38,818 bases of DNA, taken from positions 1 to 38,818 of the forward strand of contig NZ_JEMA01000572.1 in the NCBI RefSeq assembly GCF_001589285.1. The letters are read 5' to 3'. The notes beneath the pieces are model-generated. The model searched no databases, had not been told where the DNA came from, and saw nothing but the letters and a program-made list of their open reading frames with translations. Source of the stretch: Sorangium cellulosum (lineage in GTDB: Bacteria > Myxococcota_A > Polyangia > Polyangiales > Polyangiaceae). A program made the position numbers and the translations under genes. This document shows, piece by piece, positions 27,148 to 35,248 of the stretch (position 1 is the stretch's first letter; each line of letters starts with the position of its first letter).

Positions 27148-28941
27148 ATGATCAAGCGCGATCCTTCAACCTACCCCGTCGGGCTCGGCGCCCAGTTCCG
27201 CGACAAGCTCCCGCTCTACCTGGCCGGCGCAGCGCTGCTCGCGACGCAGCAGCTCCTCATGGCCAAGCGGGACTTCCTGGTCAAGGACGCCGTCGACGCG
27301 GCCGTGAAGCTCCAGTCGACCGAGGCCTCGCGGGCGGCGCTCATCATGCTCGGCGTGAGCGTGGGCGCCGCGATCATGCGCGTGTTCTCGCGGGTCACCG
27401 TCTTCACGGCGGGCCGCAACGTCGAGTACGAGCTCCGGGCCGTCCTGCTCGCGCGCCTGCACAAGCTCGGGCCGGCCTTCTTCCGCAAGATGCCGACCGG
27501 CGAGATCATGAGCCGGGCGACGAACGATCTGACGCAGGTGCGGCTGCTCCTCGGCTTCGGCCTGCTGAACGTCGTGGGCTCGATCTTCGCCTTCGCGAGC
27601 GCCCTGTACGTGATGCTCAACATCTCGAAGAAGCTCACGCTGGCGGCGCTCGTGACGATGCCCGCGCTGATGCTCGTCACCCGCTCGTTCTCGACGAGGC
27701 TCTTCACCCGCACCCGCGACAACCAGGAGGCGATCGGCGCCATGAGCGACCGCGTCCTCGCGAGCCTCGCGGGCGTGAGGGTGGTCCGCTCGTTCGCGCT
27801 CGAGGCCTCCGAGATGGCCGCGTTCTCCAACACGAACCAGGCCTACCTCGAGAAGAGCCTCTCGCTCGCCAAGCTGCGCGGGTCGATGGGGCCGCTCATG
27901 GGGGCCATCAGCTCGGTCGGCGTGCTCATCGTCTTCTGGTACGGCGGGCAGCTCGTGCTCGACGGGCAGATAACGAGGGGTGACTTCGTCTCCTTCTGGT
28001 TGGCGCTGCTGCGCCTCACGTGGCCGGTGCTCGCCCTCGGCTTCGTCGCGGCGATCGTCCAGCGCGGCCGCGCCGGTTACGCGCGGCTCAAGGCCATCTT
28101 CGAGGCCGTCCCCGAGGTCGTGAGCGGCCCGACGCCCGCCCCGGAGGCCGTCCGCGGCGCCATCGCCGTCAAGGATCTGACGTTCTCCCATGGCGCCAGG
28201 AAGGTCGTCGACGGGGTGAGCTTCGAGATCGAGGCGGGCAGGTCGCTGGCCATCGTGGGCCGCACCGGCTCGGGCAAGAGCACCATCGCCACGCTGCTCG
28301 CCCGGCTCATGCCCACGCCGCGCGGCACGGTGCTCCTGGACGGCATCGACATCTGCGATCTGCCCCTGGAGACCGTGCGCGCGAGCGTCGGCTACGCGCA
28401 GCAGGACGCCTTCCTCTTCTCGACCACCGTGGCGCGCAACATCGGCTACTCGCTCGACGATCCGGACTCGCCCGCCTCGTTCGAGGTCATCCGCGCGGCC
28501 GCGGCCGAGGCCGAGGTGCTGAACGAGGTGCTCTCGCTGCCGGACGGCTTCGACACGGTGGTCGGGGAGCGGGGCGTGCAGCTCTCCGGCGGGCAGCGCC
28601 AGCGCGTCGCGCTCGCGCGCGCGCTCGTGCGTGAGCCGAACGTCCTCGTGCTCGACGATCCGCTCTCCGCCGTGGACGCGAAGACCGAGCAGGCCATCCT
28701 CGCGGCGATCGAGCGGCAGGCCGCGCGGCGGACCGTCATCCTGATCACGCACAGGGTCGCGGCCGCGCGGCGGTGCGACGCGATCGTGGTGCTGGAGCAG
28801 GGCCAGGTCATCGAGCGGGGCACGCACGACGAGCTCGTCCGCGCGGGCGGGCTGTACGCGTCGTTCGCGGAGGAGCAGCAGCTCGAGGAAGATCTCGCGA
28901 CCTTCGAGGCGCCGGCCTCGCAGCCGGTGGGGCTCTCATGA
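27148..28941 (+). CDS. ABC exporter subunit A (membrane + ATPase; degenerate catalytic site)
   Basis: A 597-residue half-transporter: membrane domain (about 20-320) then ATPase domain. Walker A GRTGSGKST (371-379), Q-loop YAQQDAFLF, signature LSGGQ (479-483), Walker B VLVLDD with Asp504 where the catalytic Glu is expected, and H-loop His535. The Asp means its own ATP site is degenerate, as in one half of heterodimeric exporters (TM287/288, BmrCD, LmrCD). Its stop overlaps the start of the next gene (ATGA), which supports a fixed partnership. The substrate cannot be inferred; such pairs export drugs, lipids or peptides. The start MIKRDPSTYP is the first plausible ATG after the KOW gene. Confidence 0.92.
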   Translation: MIKRDPSTYPVGLGAQFRDKLPLYLAGAALLATQQLLMAKRDFLVKDAVDAAVKLQSTEASRAALIMLGVSVGAAIMRVFSRVTVFTAGRNVEYELRAVLLARLHKLGPAFFRKMPTGEIMSRATNDLTQVRLLLGFGLLNVVGSIFAFASALYVMLNISKKLTLAALVTMPALMLVTRSFSTRLFTRTRDNQEAIGAMSDRVLASLAGVRVVRSFALEASEMAAFSNTNQAYLEKSLSLAKLRGSMGPLMGAISSVGVLIVFWYGGQLVLDGQITRGDFVSFWLALLRLTWPVLALGFVAAIVQRGRAGYARLKAIFEAVPEVVSGPTPAPEAVRGAIAVKDLTFSHGARKVVDGVSFEIEAGRSLAIVGRTGSGKSTIATLLARLMPTPRGTVLLDGIDICDLPLETVRASVGYAQQDAFLFSTTVARNIGYSLDDPDSPASFEVIRAAAAEAEVLNEVLSLPDGFDTVVGERGVQLSGGQRQRVALARALVREPNVLVLDDPLSAVDAKTEQAILAAIERQAARRTVILITHRVAAARRCDAIVVLEQGQVIERGTHDELVRAGGLYASFAEEQQLEEDLATFEAPASQPVGLS

Positions 28942-30893
28942 CACAGCCGGGACCGGAAGAGGGCGCGACGATACGGGCCAGATCGAGCGGCGGCTCGGCC
29001 GCGGGAGAGGCCGGCGCGCGCCCGCGGCCGCCGGCGCAGGCGGCCGCAAACAGGGCCCGCGGGGCGAAGAAGGCGAGCCGCACCGAGGACGTGCTGAGCC
29101 GCTTCCACGAGGAGACGCAGCTCGGCGAGGCGTACGACGCGCGCATGCTGCTGCGGCTATGGCCGTTCGTGCGCCCGCAGGGCAAGCACCTCGCGCTCTC
29201 GCTGGCGCTGCTCATCGTCACCGCCTCGCTGGCGCTGCTGCGCCCGCTCATCATGCGCGACGCGCTCGACGCCTTCGACGCGCCCGGCGGGCTCGATCAC
29301 CTCACGCGCGCCGGCATCCTGCTCACGGGCATCATGCTCGTGGAGCAGTCGCTCGCGTTCCCGCAGCTCTACCTGATGCAGCTCGCCGGCGCGCGCGCGA
29401 TGGCTGACCTGCGCATACGCGTCTTCGGCTTCCTTCACACGCGCCGCCTCGGGTTCTTCGATCGCACGCCGGTCGGCCGGCTCGTCACCCGCGTGACGAA
29501 CGACGTGGACGCGATCGGCGAGATCTTCGCGTCCGGCGCGCTCAACGCGTTCGGCGATCTGATCCGGCTCGCCGTCATCATCGTCGTGATGCTGTCGCTC
29601 GACTGGCGCATGTCGTTGCTCGCCTTCGCGGCGGTGCCGCCCGTCGCCCTCGGCGTCAACTGGACGCGGCGGCGGATCCGCGACGCCTTCCGCGAGGTGC
29701 GCTCGAAGACCGCCAGGATGAACGCGTACCTCAACGAGCAGGTGTCCGGGATGGCCGTCGTGCAGGCCTACGCCCGCGAAGAGCGCTCGGCCGAGGAGTT
29801 CGACGAGATCAACGCGGCTTACCGCAGCGCCAACAACCGATCGATCGTGCTCGACGCCACGCTCGACGCCGCCATCGAGATGGTCTCGAGCGTCTGCATC
29901 GCCGCGGTGCTCTGGTACGCCGGCGTGAAGAGCCTGAAGGAGCAGGTCTCGTTCGGGACGCTGTTCGCCTTCGTCGCGTACATCGACATGTTCTTCGTCC
30001 CGATCCGCGATCTCTCGGCCCGGTACACGCTGCTGCAGTCGGCGATGTCCGGCGCGGAGCGCATCTTCGAGCTGCTCGACAACAAGGACGAGGACGCGAC
30101 GGCGACGGCGGCGAGCAGTACCGGCGCGGCGGCGGCCGCGGACGAGCGCGTCGCGTTCGAGCTCGACAACGTCTTCTTCGGCTACAAGCCGGGCGTGCCC
30201 GTGCTGCGGCAGGTCTCGATCGCGGCGAGGAGCGGCGAGAAGCTCGCGCTGGTCGGCGCGACAGGCGCCGGCAAGAGCACGGTCGCCTCGCTGCTGCTCC
30301 GCCTCTACGACGTCGAGGACGGCGCCGTGCGGGTCTTCGGCCGCGACGTCAGCGCGTACCCTCGCGACGAGCTGCGCCGCAAGTTCGCCGTCGTCCCCCA
30401 GGACGTGTTCCTGTTCCCCGGCACGGTGCTCACCAACATCGCGGCAGGCGACGCGATCCCGGATCGCGCGAAGGTGGTGAACGCGCTGAACCGCATCGGC
30501 GCCCTCGATCTGTTCGAGCGCCGCGAGGGCGGCCTCGACGGCCCCGTGCTCGAGCGCGGCAGCAACTTCAGCGCCGGCGAGCGGCAGCTCATCGCCTTCG
30601 CCCGCGCCCTCTACCGCGACCCGCCGATCCTCATCCTGGACGAGGCCACGGCCAACGTCGACAGCGACACCGAGGCGCGCCTCCAGCGCGCGCTCGAGGG
30701 AGCGATGGAGGGGCGCACCGCGCTGATCATCGCGCACCGCCTCTCGACGATCCGCGCCGTCGACCGGATCGTCGTGTTCCACAAGGGCAGCGTCGTCGAG
30801 CAGGGCACGCACGAGGACCTGCTCGCCACCGGCGGCGTCTACAGCAAGCTGTACCGGCTTCAGTTCGCTCGTCAGGAGGCGGCGCACGCCTAG
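28938..30893 (+). CDS. ABC exporter subunit B (membrane + ATPase; degenerate signature)
   Basis: A 651-residue half-transporter and partner of the preceding gene. It has an N-terminal Arg/Ala/Pro-rich cytoplasmic tail (about 1-70), a membrane domain (about 80-370), an Asp/Thr/Ala-rich linker (382-402) and an ATPase domain: Walker A GATGAGKST (440-448), Q488, signature FSAGE (544-548, instead of LSGGQ), Walker B ILILDEA with catalytic Glu569, H-loop His600. The altered signature faces the Asp-containing site of subunit A. The intact Glu faces the perfect LSGGQ of A, so only one full ATP site forms. The start overlaps the upstream stop by four bases, implying translational coupling. Confidence 0.92.
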   Translation: MTQPGPEEGATIRARSSGGSAAGEAGARPRPPAQAAANRARGAKKASRTEDVLSRFHEETQLGEAYDARMLLRLWPFVRPQGKHLALSLALLIVTASLALLRPLIMRDALDAFDAPGGLDHLTRAGILLTGIMLVEQSLAFPQLYLMQLAGARAMADLRIRVFGFLHTRRLGFFDRTPVGRLVTRVTNDVDAIGEIFASGALNAFGDLIRLAVIIVVMLSLDWRMSLLAFAAVPPVALGVNWTRRRIRDAFREVRSKTARMNAYLNEQVSGMAVVQAYAREERSAEEFDEINAAYRSANNRSIVLDATLDAAIEMVSSVCIAAVLWYAGVKSLKEQVSFGTLFAFVAYIDMFFVPIRDLSARYTLLQSAMSGAERIFELLDNKDEDATATAASSTGAAAAADERVAFELDNVFFGYKPGVPVLRQVSIAARSGEKLALVGATGAGKSTVASLLLRLYDVEDGAVRVFGRDVSAYPRDELRRKFAVVPQDVFLFPGTVLTNIAAGDAIPDRAKVVNALNRIGALDLFERREGGLDGPVLERGSNFSAGERQLIAFARALYRDPPILILDEATANVDSDTEARLQRALEGAMEGRTALIIAHRLSTIRAVDRIVVFHKGSVVEQGTHEDLLATGGVYSKLYRLQFARQEAAHA

Positions 30894-30992
30894 GCTCGCC
30901 GCAGCAGGCGCGGCCAGGGCTCGCTGGATGAACGCCGCGGGCGCTGACGCGCGCCGCGCGCTCTCTCTCCGACCCTGGGGTCGTGCGCTCCC

Positions 30993-31562
30993 TCAGCCGG
31001 GATCGCCGGCGTAGCACCGCACGCCAGCAGCGCCTCCGCCCGCGCCCATCGCGCCGTCGTCGGCGCCCTCCGCGCCCCCGGCGGTCCCGGTGGCGCCGTC
31101 ATCGGCGCTGCTCTCGCCGTCCGCGCCCTCTGCGCCGCCAGCGACCACCCGGAGCCAGTACTCGGAGCAGCTACCGTTCATGACGACCAGGTGCTGATCG
31201 TCGACGCAGATGACCTCGGCCTGGTTGCCCGCCGCGTGCGCCAGCGTCCCGCCGCTCCTCGTGCCGTCGCGCTCGAACGACAGGTACACCTGCCACCACC
31301 GCGGCCGCTGCCCGAGGTGATGCTTGAGCGCATACCGCATGCCGCCCGGGAAATGGAGGAGCTCGCCGTCCGGCGCCGAGGTCTCGTAGACGCCCCCCTC
31401 GGGCACGGCTTCGGTGAACTCGATCGGCGGGTTCTCGCTCTCGGAGCGATCGCACCTGCCCGGTGAGCACCCCGCCGCGAGCGCGGCCGACGCCCCCACC
31501 GCGCACGCGGCGGCCCACCTCGAACGCCGCGCAGCACCCCCGTCCGCGCCCCGGCGCTGCAT
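30993..31562 (-). CDS. Putative lipoprotein, low-complexity C-terminus
   Basis: A 189-residue product with an Arg-rich N-region, hydrophobic stretch WAAACAVGASAALAA and a lipobox ending in Cys32 (LAAGC), so probably a lipoprotein. The folded part (about 45-140) has GGVYETSAPDGELLHFPGG, WWQVYLSFERDG and CVDDQHLVVMNGSCSEYWLR. The end is a Gly/Ala/Asp repeat region (GGAEGADG, DDGATGTAGG, GGAEGADDGAMGAGGG) with a last Cys (RCYAGDPG). Family not recognised. Its ATG lies 3 bases behind the hemB stop, so it is translated from the same message. Convergent with the ABC exporter genes. Confidence 0.75.
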   Translation of the reverse strand: MQRRGADGGAARRSRWAAACAVGASAALAAGCSPGRCDRSESENPPIEFTEAVPEGGVYETSAPDGELLHFPGGMRYALKHHLGQRPRWWQVYLSFERDGTRSGGTLAHAAGNQAEVICVDDQHLVVMNGSCSEYWLRVVAGGAEGADGESSADDGATGTAGGAEGADDGAMGAGGGAAGVRCYAGDPG

Positions 31563-31565
31563 GGC

Positions 31566-32549
31566 TCAGCCGAGCCAGCGCGCGGCGTCGAGCGCGTGGT
31601 AGGTGAGGATGAAGTCCGCCCCGGCGCGCCGGATCGACGTGAGCAGCTCGAGCACCGCCCGCTTCTCGTCGATCATCCCGCGCTCCGCGGCCGCCTTGAT
31701 CATCGCGTACTCGCCGCTGACGTTGTAGGCGCCGAGCGGCAGCGTCGTCACCTCGCGCACGCGGGCGATGACGTCGAGGTACGCGAGCGCGGGCTTCACC
31801 ATGAGCATGTCGGCCCCCTCCTCCTCGTCGAGCGCCGCCTCGCGCAGCCCCTCGCGCGCGTTGCCGGGGTCCATCTGGTAGCCCGCCCTGTCCCCGAACT
31901 TGGGCGCGCAGTCGGCCGCCTCGCGGAACGGTCCGTAGAAGCCGGACGCATACTTCACGGCGTAGGAGAGGATCGCCGTCCCCGTCAGCGACTCGGCGTC
32001 GAGCGCGCGCCGGATCGCGGCGACGCGGCCGTCCATCATGTCGCTCGGCGCGACCACGTCGGCCCCCGCCTTGGCGTGGACCACCGCCGCCCGCGCGAGC
32101 ACCTCGAGCGTCGCGTCGTTGTCGACGTCGACCGCTCCGGACGCGTCCTGCCGCAGCAGCCCGCAGTGTCCGTGGTCGGTGTACTCGTCCACGCACACGT
32201 CGGTCATCACGAGCAGCTCCGGCACCGCGTCCTTCATCGCCTTGATCGCGCGCGGGACCGGGCCGTCCTCGTCGTAGGCGCTCGTGCCCGACGCGTCTTT
32301 GATGCGCGGGAGCCCGAACAGGATCGTCCCGCCGACGCCGAGCTCCTTGCAGAGCCGCGCCTGCGCGGCCGCGGCGCTCACCGGGAGCTGCGAGACGCCG
32401 GGCATCGTCCCCACCGGGCGAGGCGCGTCGAGCACCTCGTTGAAGAAGAGCGGGAGGATGAAATCTCCCGGGTTGAGGGACGTCTCCCGCACCAGGGCGC
32501 GGAGGGCGGGAGAGCGACGGAGCCGGCGCGGTCTCTTCGTGGGGAACAC
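31566..32549 (-). CDS. hemB: Delta-aminolevulinic acid dehydratase (porphobilinogen synthase)
   Basis: Condenses two 5-aminolevulinate molecules to porphobilinogen, the second common step of tetrapyrrole synthesis. The 327 residues show FPTKRPRRLRRSPALRALVRET at the start region, LFGLPRIKD, the metal site DVCVDEYTDHGHCGLL, SDMMDGRVAAIR, KYASGFYGPFREAA (first active Lys) and MLMVKPALAYLD (Schiff-base Lys). The metal site holds Cys-Asp-Cys, between the three-Cys zinc type and the Asp-rich magnesium type. The GTG start places the conserved N-terminus correctly; the frame is open farther upstream but without a good start or ribosome site. It is followed 3 bases later by a lipoprotein gene. Confidence 0.95.
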   Translation of the reverse strand: MFPTKRPRRLRRSPALRALVRETSLNPGDFILPLFFNEVLDAPRPVGTMPGVSQLPVSAAAAQARLCKELGVGGTILFGLPRIKDASGTSAYDEDGPVPRAIKAMKDAVPELLVMTDVCVDEYTDHGHCGLLRQDASGAVDVDNDATLEVLARAAVVHAKAGADVVAPSDMMDGRVAAIRRALDAESLTGTAILSYAVKYASGFYGPFREAADCAPKFGDRAGYQMDPGNAREGLREAALDEEEGADMLMVKPALAYLDVIARVREVTTLPLGAYNVSGEYAMIKAAAERGMIDEKRAVLELLTSIRRAGADFILTYHALDAARWLG

Positions 32550-32755
32550 GGCGGCGGAGCATAGCAGCCCTTCACCCGCGAGGACCGCTCCGGTCGCGGC
32601 ACGCGCGATCCGCGGATCGCGGAAGCCGGGCGAATCGGCTAGTGTTCGCCCGAAACCGCCCGCATGAGACAGGCCCCCCACCCCCCTTCGTCCGGCCGCG
32701 CTCGCCCTGCCGCGCGCGGCCCGCGCTCCCGGCGCCGGACGGGCGCGCACATCGC

Positions 32756-33118
32756 TCAGCGGTGCGCCGCTCCAGGGCGCGCGACCGGGCGCGTCGCTGT
32801 CCCGGTCCGCGGCGAGGTCCTCTCTCCCGACAGCGGGACGGTGTCGTCGTCGTCCGCCGCAAACTCGTCGTCCGGCTGCACCGCGGGCGTCGCCGCGTCG
32901 GCGACCGTAACCATTGCGATGTCGGACAGCGGGCGCCACACGGTCCACGCCTCATTGCGGACGAAGCTATCGAGCGGGACCACGCCGTTCTCGATGCCCC
33001 GCGCGAGCTGGTCGAGGCTGACCGGCCCGACCGATTGCTCCCCGTTGCTGACGTACCATCGGTCCGTAAAGCCGCGCTCTGAGCTCCGCAGCTCCTCGAA
33101 CAGTTTCACAGATCTCAT
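32756..33118 (-). CDS. Small GYF_2-domain protein
   Basis: A 120-residue cytoplasmic protein. Residues 21-67 match the GYF_2 pattern: WYVSNGEQSVGPVSLDQLAR then NGVVPLDSFVRNEAWTVWRPL. The WY..NG...GP...L opening and the final W.PL are typical. GYF folds bind proline-rich peptides in eukaryotes; the bacterial version is usually attached to other domains and its role is unclear. The remaining 50 residues are acidic (FAADDDD) then Arg/Thr/Pro-rich and look disordered. It is divergent from the cobA-hemD fusion, with overlapping promoters between, and lies about 200 bases upstream of hemB on the same strand. Confidence 0.85.
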   Translation of the reverse strand: MRSVKLFEELRSSERGFTDRWYVSNGEQSVGPVSLDQLARGIENGVVPLDSFVRNEAWTVWRPLSDIAMVTVADAATPAVQPDDEFAADDDDTVPLSGERTSPRTGTATRPVARPGAAHR

Positions 33119-33145
33119 CGAATGGACTCCAGAAACCGCCGGACG

Positions 33146-33173
33146 TTGAATCGAACGGGTGCGATTCTATACC
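33146..33173 (+). promoter_or_regulatory. Sigma-70-type promoter candidate for cobA-hemD
   Basis: TTGAAT (33146-33151), 16-base spacer, TATACC (33168-33173), about 55 bases before the ATG. It lies in an AT-rich island. Its -10 overlaps the -10 of the minus-strand promoter by two bases. Confidence 0.5.
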
Positions 33174-33191
33174 TTTAACGCACCGAGTCAA
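33164..33191 (-). promoter_or_regulatory. Sigma-70-type promoter candidate for the GYF_2 gene
   Basis: On the minus strand, TTGACT (33191-33186), 16-base spacer, TAGAAT (33169-33164); each box differs from consensus at one base. It lies about 45 bases before the GYF_2 start. It is the best -35/-10 pair I see in the window and overlaps the opposing promoter, so the two may exclude each other. Confidence 0.6.
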
Positions 33192-33228
33192 CATCACTGC
33201 AGAATCGATAGGACAATCAACGTCTGCC

Positions 33229-34917
33229 ATGAATGAGCGACAGAACGATGAGAGTTTGACGGCGCTCTCCGGGCGTCACGGAGCCTCCGAGGAGGGTCAG
33301 GGCGTGGGGGCCGCGCGCGGGGGGCCGGGCGCGGCCAGGCCGGGCGTCGTGTACCTCGTCGGCGCCGGCCCGGGCGATCCGGGGCTCTTCACGCTGCGCG
33401 GCGCCGAGCTCCTCGCCACGGCCGACGTCGTGCTGCACGACGAGCTCGTCCACCCCGCGCTGCTGGACGGCGTGCGGGAGGACGCCGAGGTGCGCTCGGT
33501 CGGCAAGCGCGGCGGCGACCGGGTGCTGAAGGACGCGAAGCAGGCGGAGATCGACGCGGAGCTCGTCGCGCTCGGGCGCGCGGGCCGCAGCGTCGTCCGG
33601 CTGAAGGGCGGCGATCCGTTCCTCTTCGGGCGCGGCTCCGAGGAGGCGGAGGCGCTCGCGCGGGCCGGGGTGCCGTTCGAGGTGGTGCCGGGCGTCTGCT
33701 CTCCGCTCGGCGCGACGGCCTACGCCGGCATCTCGCTGACCCACCGGAACATCGCCTCCAGCGTGATGATCGTCAGCGGCGTGACGCGGGCGGGCAGGTC
33801 GTTCGACTGGAGCGAGCTCGCCTCGGTCCGCGGGACCATCTGCGTCCTGATGGGCATGCAGGCCCTCGACGCCGTTGTCGCGGGGCTGACGGGGCCGGGG
33901 CGCCGCGATCCCGCGACGCCGGCGGCCGCGATCCAGTGGGGCACGCGCGCAGACCAGCGCGTTGTCTCCTGCCGCCTCGACGAGCTGCCCCGGCGCGCCA
34001 GCGAGGCAGGGCTCCAGAGCCCCGCTGTCATCGTCGTCGGCGCCGTCACCGGCCTGCGCGACGCGCTGCGCTGGTTCGACCGGAAGCCGCTGTTCGGCAA
34101 GCGGGTGCTCGTCACCCGGCCGCGCCACCAGGCGCGCTCGACGTCCCGGCTCATCCGCCTCCGCGGCGGCGAGGCGGTGGAGCTCGCGACCATCGAGATC
34201 CGCCCGCCGCCCGACCCTGCGCGCGTCACCGCGGCCGTCCGCGGGCTCTCCGGCTACGACGTCGTCGTCTTCACGAGCGAGAACGGCGTGGCCTGCTTCT
34301 TCCGGGAGGTGGAGCGGCTCGGCCTGGACGCGCGCGCCTTCGGCGCGGCGCGCCTCGCCGCGATCGGCGCCGGGACGGCCGCCGCGCTCGCCTCGCGCGG
34401 CGTCCGCCCCGACATCGTCCCGGGGGAATTTCGCGGCGAGGAGCTCGCGCAGGCCCTCCTCTCCGACCCGGCGCTGGCCGAGCGCCTGTCGGCGCGCCCT
34501 GCGCCCCGCGTCCGGGTCCTCATTCCCCGCGCGCTCGTCGCCCGTGAAGTGCTCCCCGAGCGGCTCCGCGCCGCGGGCTGCGAGGTCGACGTCGTGCCCG
34601 TCTACGAGACCCGCCCCGCGTCGGCCGGGCGCCGCGAGGAGCTGATCCGAGCGCTCTCGGCGGGCGCGATCGACGTCGTGATGCTGACCTCGAGCAGCAC
34701 CGTCGACAGCCTCTGCGAGCTCCTCGGCGAGGGCGCCGCGGCGCAGCTCGACCGGGTGCTCCTTGCGAGCATCGGGCCGATCACCACCGCGACAGCCGAG
34801 AAACGGGGGCTCCGCATCGGCGTGACCGCCGAAGTGAGCACCACGGCGGGTCTCCTGGACGCGCTGGATCGATACTTCGCTGGGCTCCAGGCTGCCCCTG
34901 CAAGCGCCGGCCGGTGA
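33229..34917 (+). CDS. cobA-hemD: Uroporphyrinogen-III C-methyltransferase / uroporphyrinogen-III synthase fusion
   Basis: A 562-residue two-enzyme protein. The N-terminal half (about 38-290) is a SUMT: VYLVGAGPGDPGLFTLRGAE (41-60), RLKGGDPFLFGRG (124-136), GVCSPLGATAYAGISLTHR and VLMGMQALDAVV. It methylates uroporphyrinogen III at C2 and C7 toward siroheme and cobalamin. The C-terminal half (about 297-555) is HemD-like: GKRVLVTRPRHQARS, YDVVVFTSENGV, VYETRPASAGRREEL and VVMLTSSSTVDSLCELL; it closes hydroxymethylbilane to uroporphyrinogen III. The fusion channels product to the siroheme/B12 branch. A Ser/Gly-rich N-tail of about 35 residues precedes it, and no close ribosome site is seen. hemB lies 680 bases away on the other strand. 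Confidence 0.95.
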   Translation: MNERQNDESLTALSGRHGASEEGQGVGAARGGPGAARPGVVYLVGAGPGDPGLFTLRGAELLATADVVLHDELVHPALLDGVREDAEVRSVGKRGGDRVLKDAKQAEIDAELVALGRAGRSVVRLKGGDPFLFGRGSEEAEALARAGVPFEVVPGVCSPLGATAYAGISLTHRNIASSVMIVSGVTRAGRSFDWSELASVRGTICVLMGMQALDAVVAGLTGPGRRDPATPAAAIQWGTRADQRVVSCRLDELPRRASEAGLQSPAVIVVGAVTGLRDALRWFDRKPLFGKRVLVTRPRHQARSTSRLIRLRGGEAVELATIEIRPPPDPARVTAAVRGLSGYDVVVFTSENGVACFFREVERLGLDARAFGAARLAAIGAGTAAALASRGVRPDIVPGEFRGEELAQALLSDPALAERLSARPAPRVRVLIPRALVAREVLPERLRAAGCEVDVVPVYETRPASAGRREELIRALSAGAIDVVMLTSSSTVDSLCELLGEGAAAQLDRVLLASIGPITTATAEKRGLRIGVTAEVSTTAGLLDALDRYFAGLQAAPASAGR

Positions 34918-35248
34918 CGTGCTGGTCGCGCGATGTGCGGCCAGCGCCCACGGCAGAAAAGAAAAGAGCGTCGCAGCGGACCTGGGGGGGGAAGGTCTCC
35001 GCCGCGACGCTCGGGTTCCCTTGAGCACGAGGCGTGCCTGCGCCTTCCCCTAGTAAATTCAGTTACTTAAGGGGCATCAACAGGAGATTCCTTTCGCTCC
35101 TGCGCGTTCATGGCGACAGTCATGCTAGGAATTTCCTTACGCAGCGATACGACATTGCGCGCACAACAGCGCTCCCCGGGCCCGAGCAGACGTACAGGGC
35201 CACAGCCGGACAGCGCCTGTGGGCCGAGCTCCTTCAGGAGCCGCTCTG
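34918..35248. other. Convergent intergenic region
   Basis: About 330 bases without a supported gene. It includes a strong hairpin (34966-35012). From about 35040 to 35160 there is a noticeably AT-richer stretch with an imperfect hairpin CCCCT-AGTAA / TTACT-TA-AGGGG (35047-35074). A plus-strand open frame at 35034-35378 lacks codon bias and overlaps the end of the glycosyltransferase gene. Confidence 0.5.
34966..35012 (-). terminator. Strong hairpin, intrinsic terminator for the minus strand
   Basis: GAGCGTCGCAGCGGA (34966-34980) and TCCGCCGCGACGCTC (34998-35012) pair over 15 positions with one A-C mismatch around a 17-base G-rich loop. The adjoining AGAAAAGAAAAGA (34955-34967) gives a T-rich run after the hairpin on the minus strand. 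It serves the glycosyltransferase transcript, and may also stop cobA-hemD. Confidence 0.65.

Noticed and set aside
30971-30982. GACC-CTGG-GGTC dyad between the exporter and lipoprotein genes
   Set aside because: Only a 4-base stem; common by chance at this GC content.
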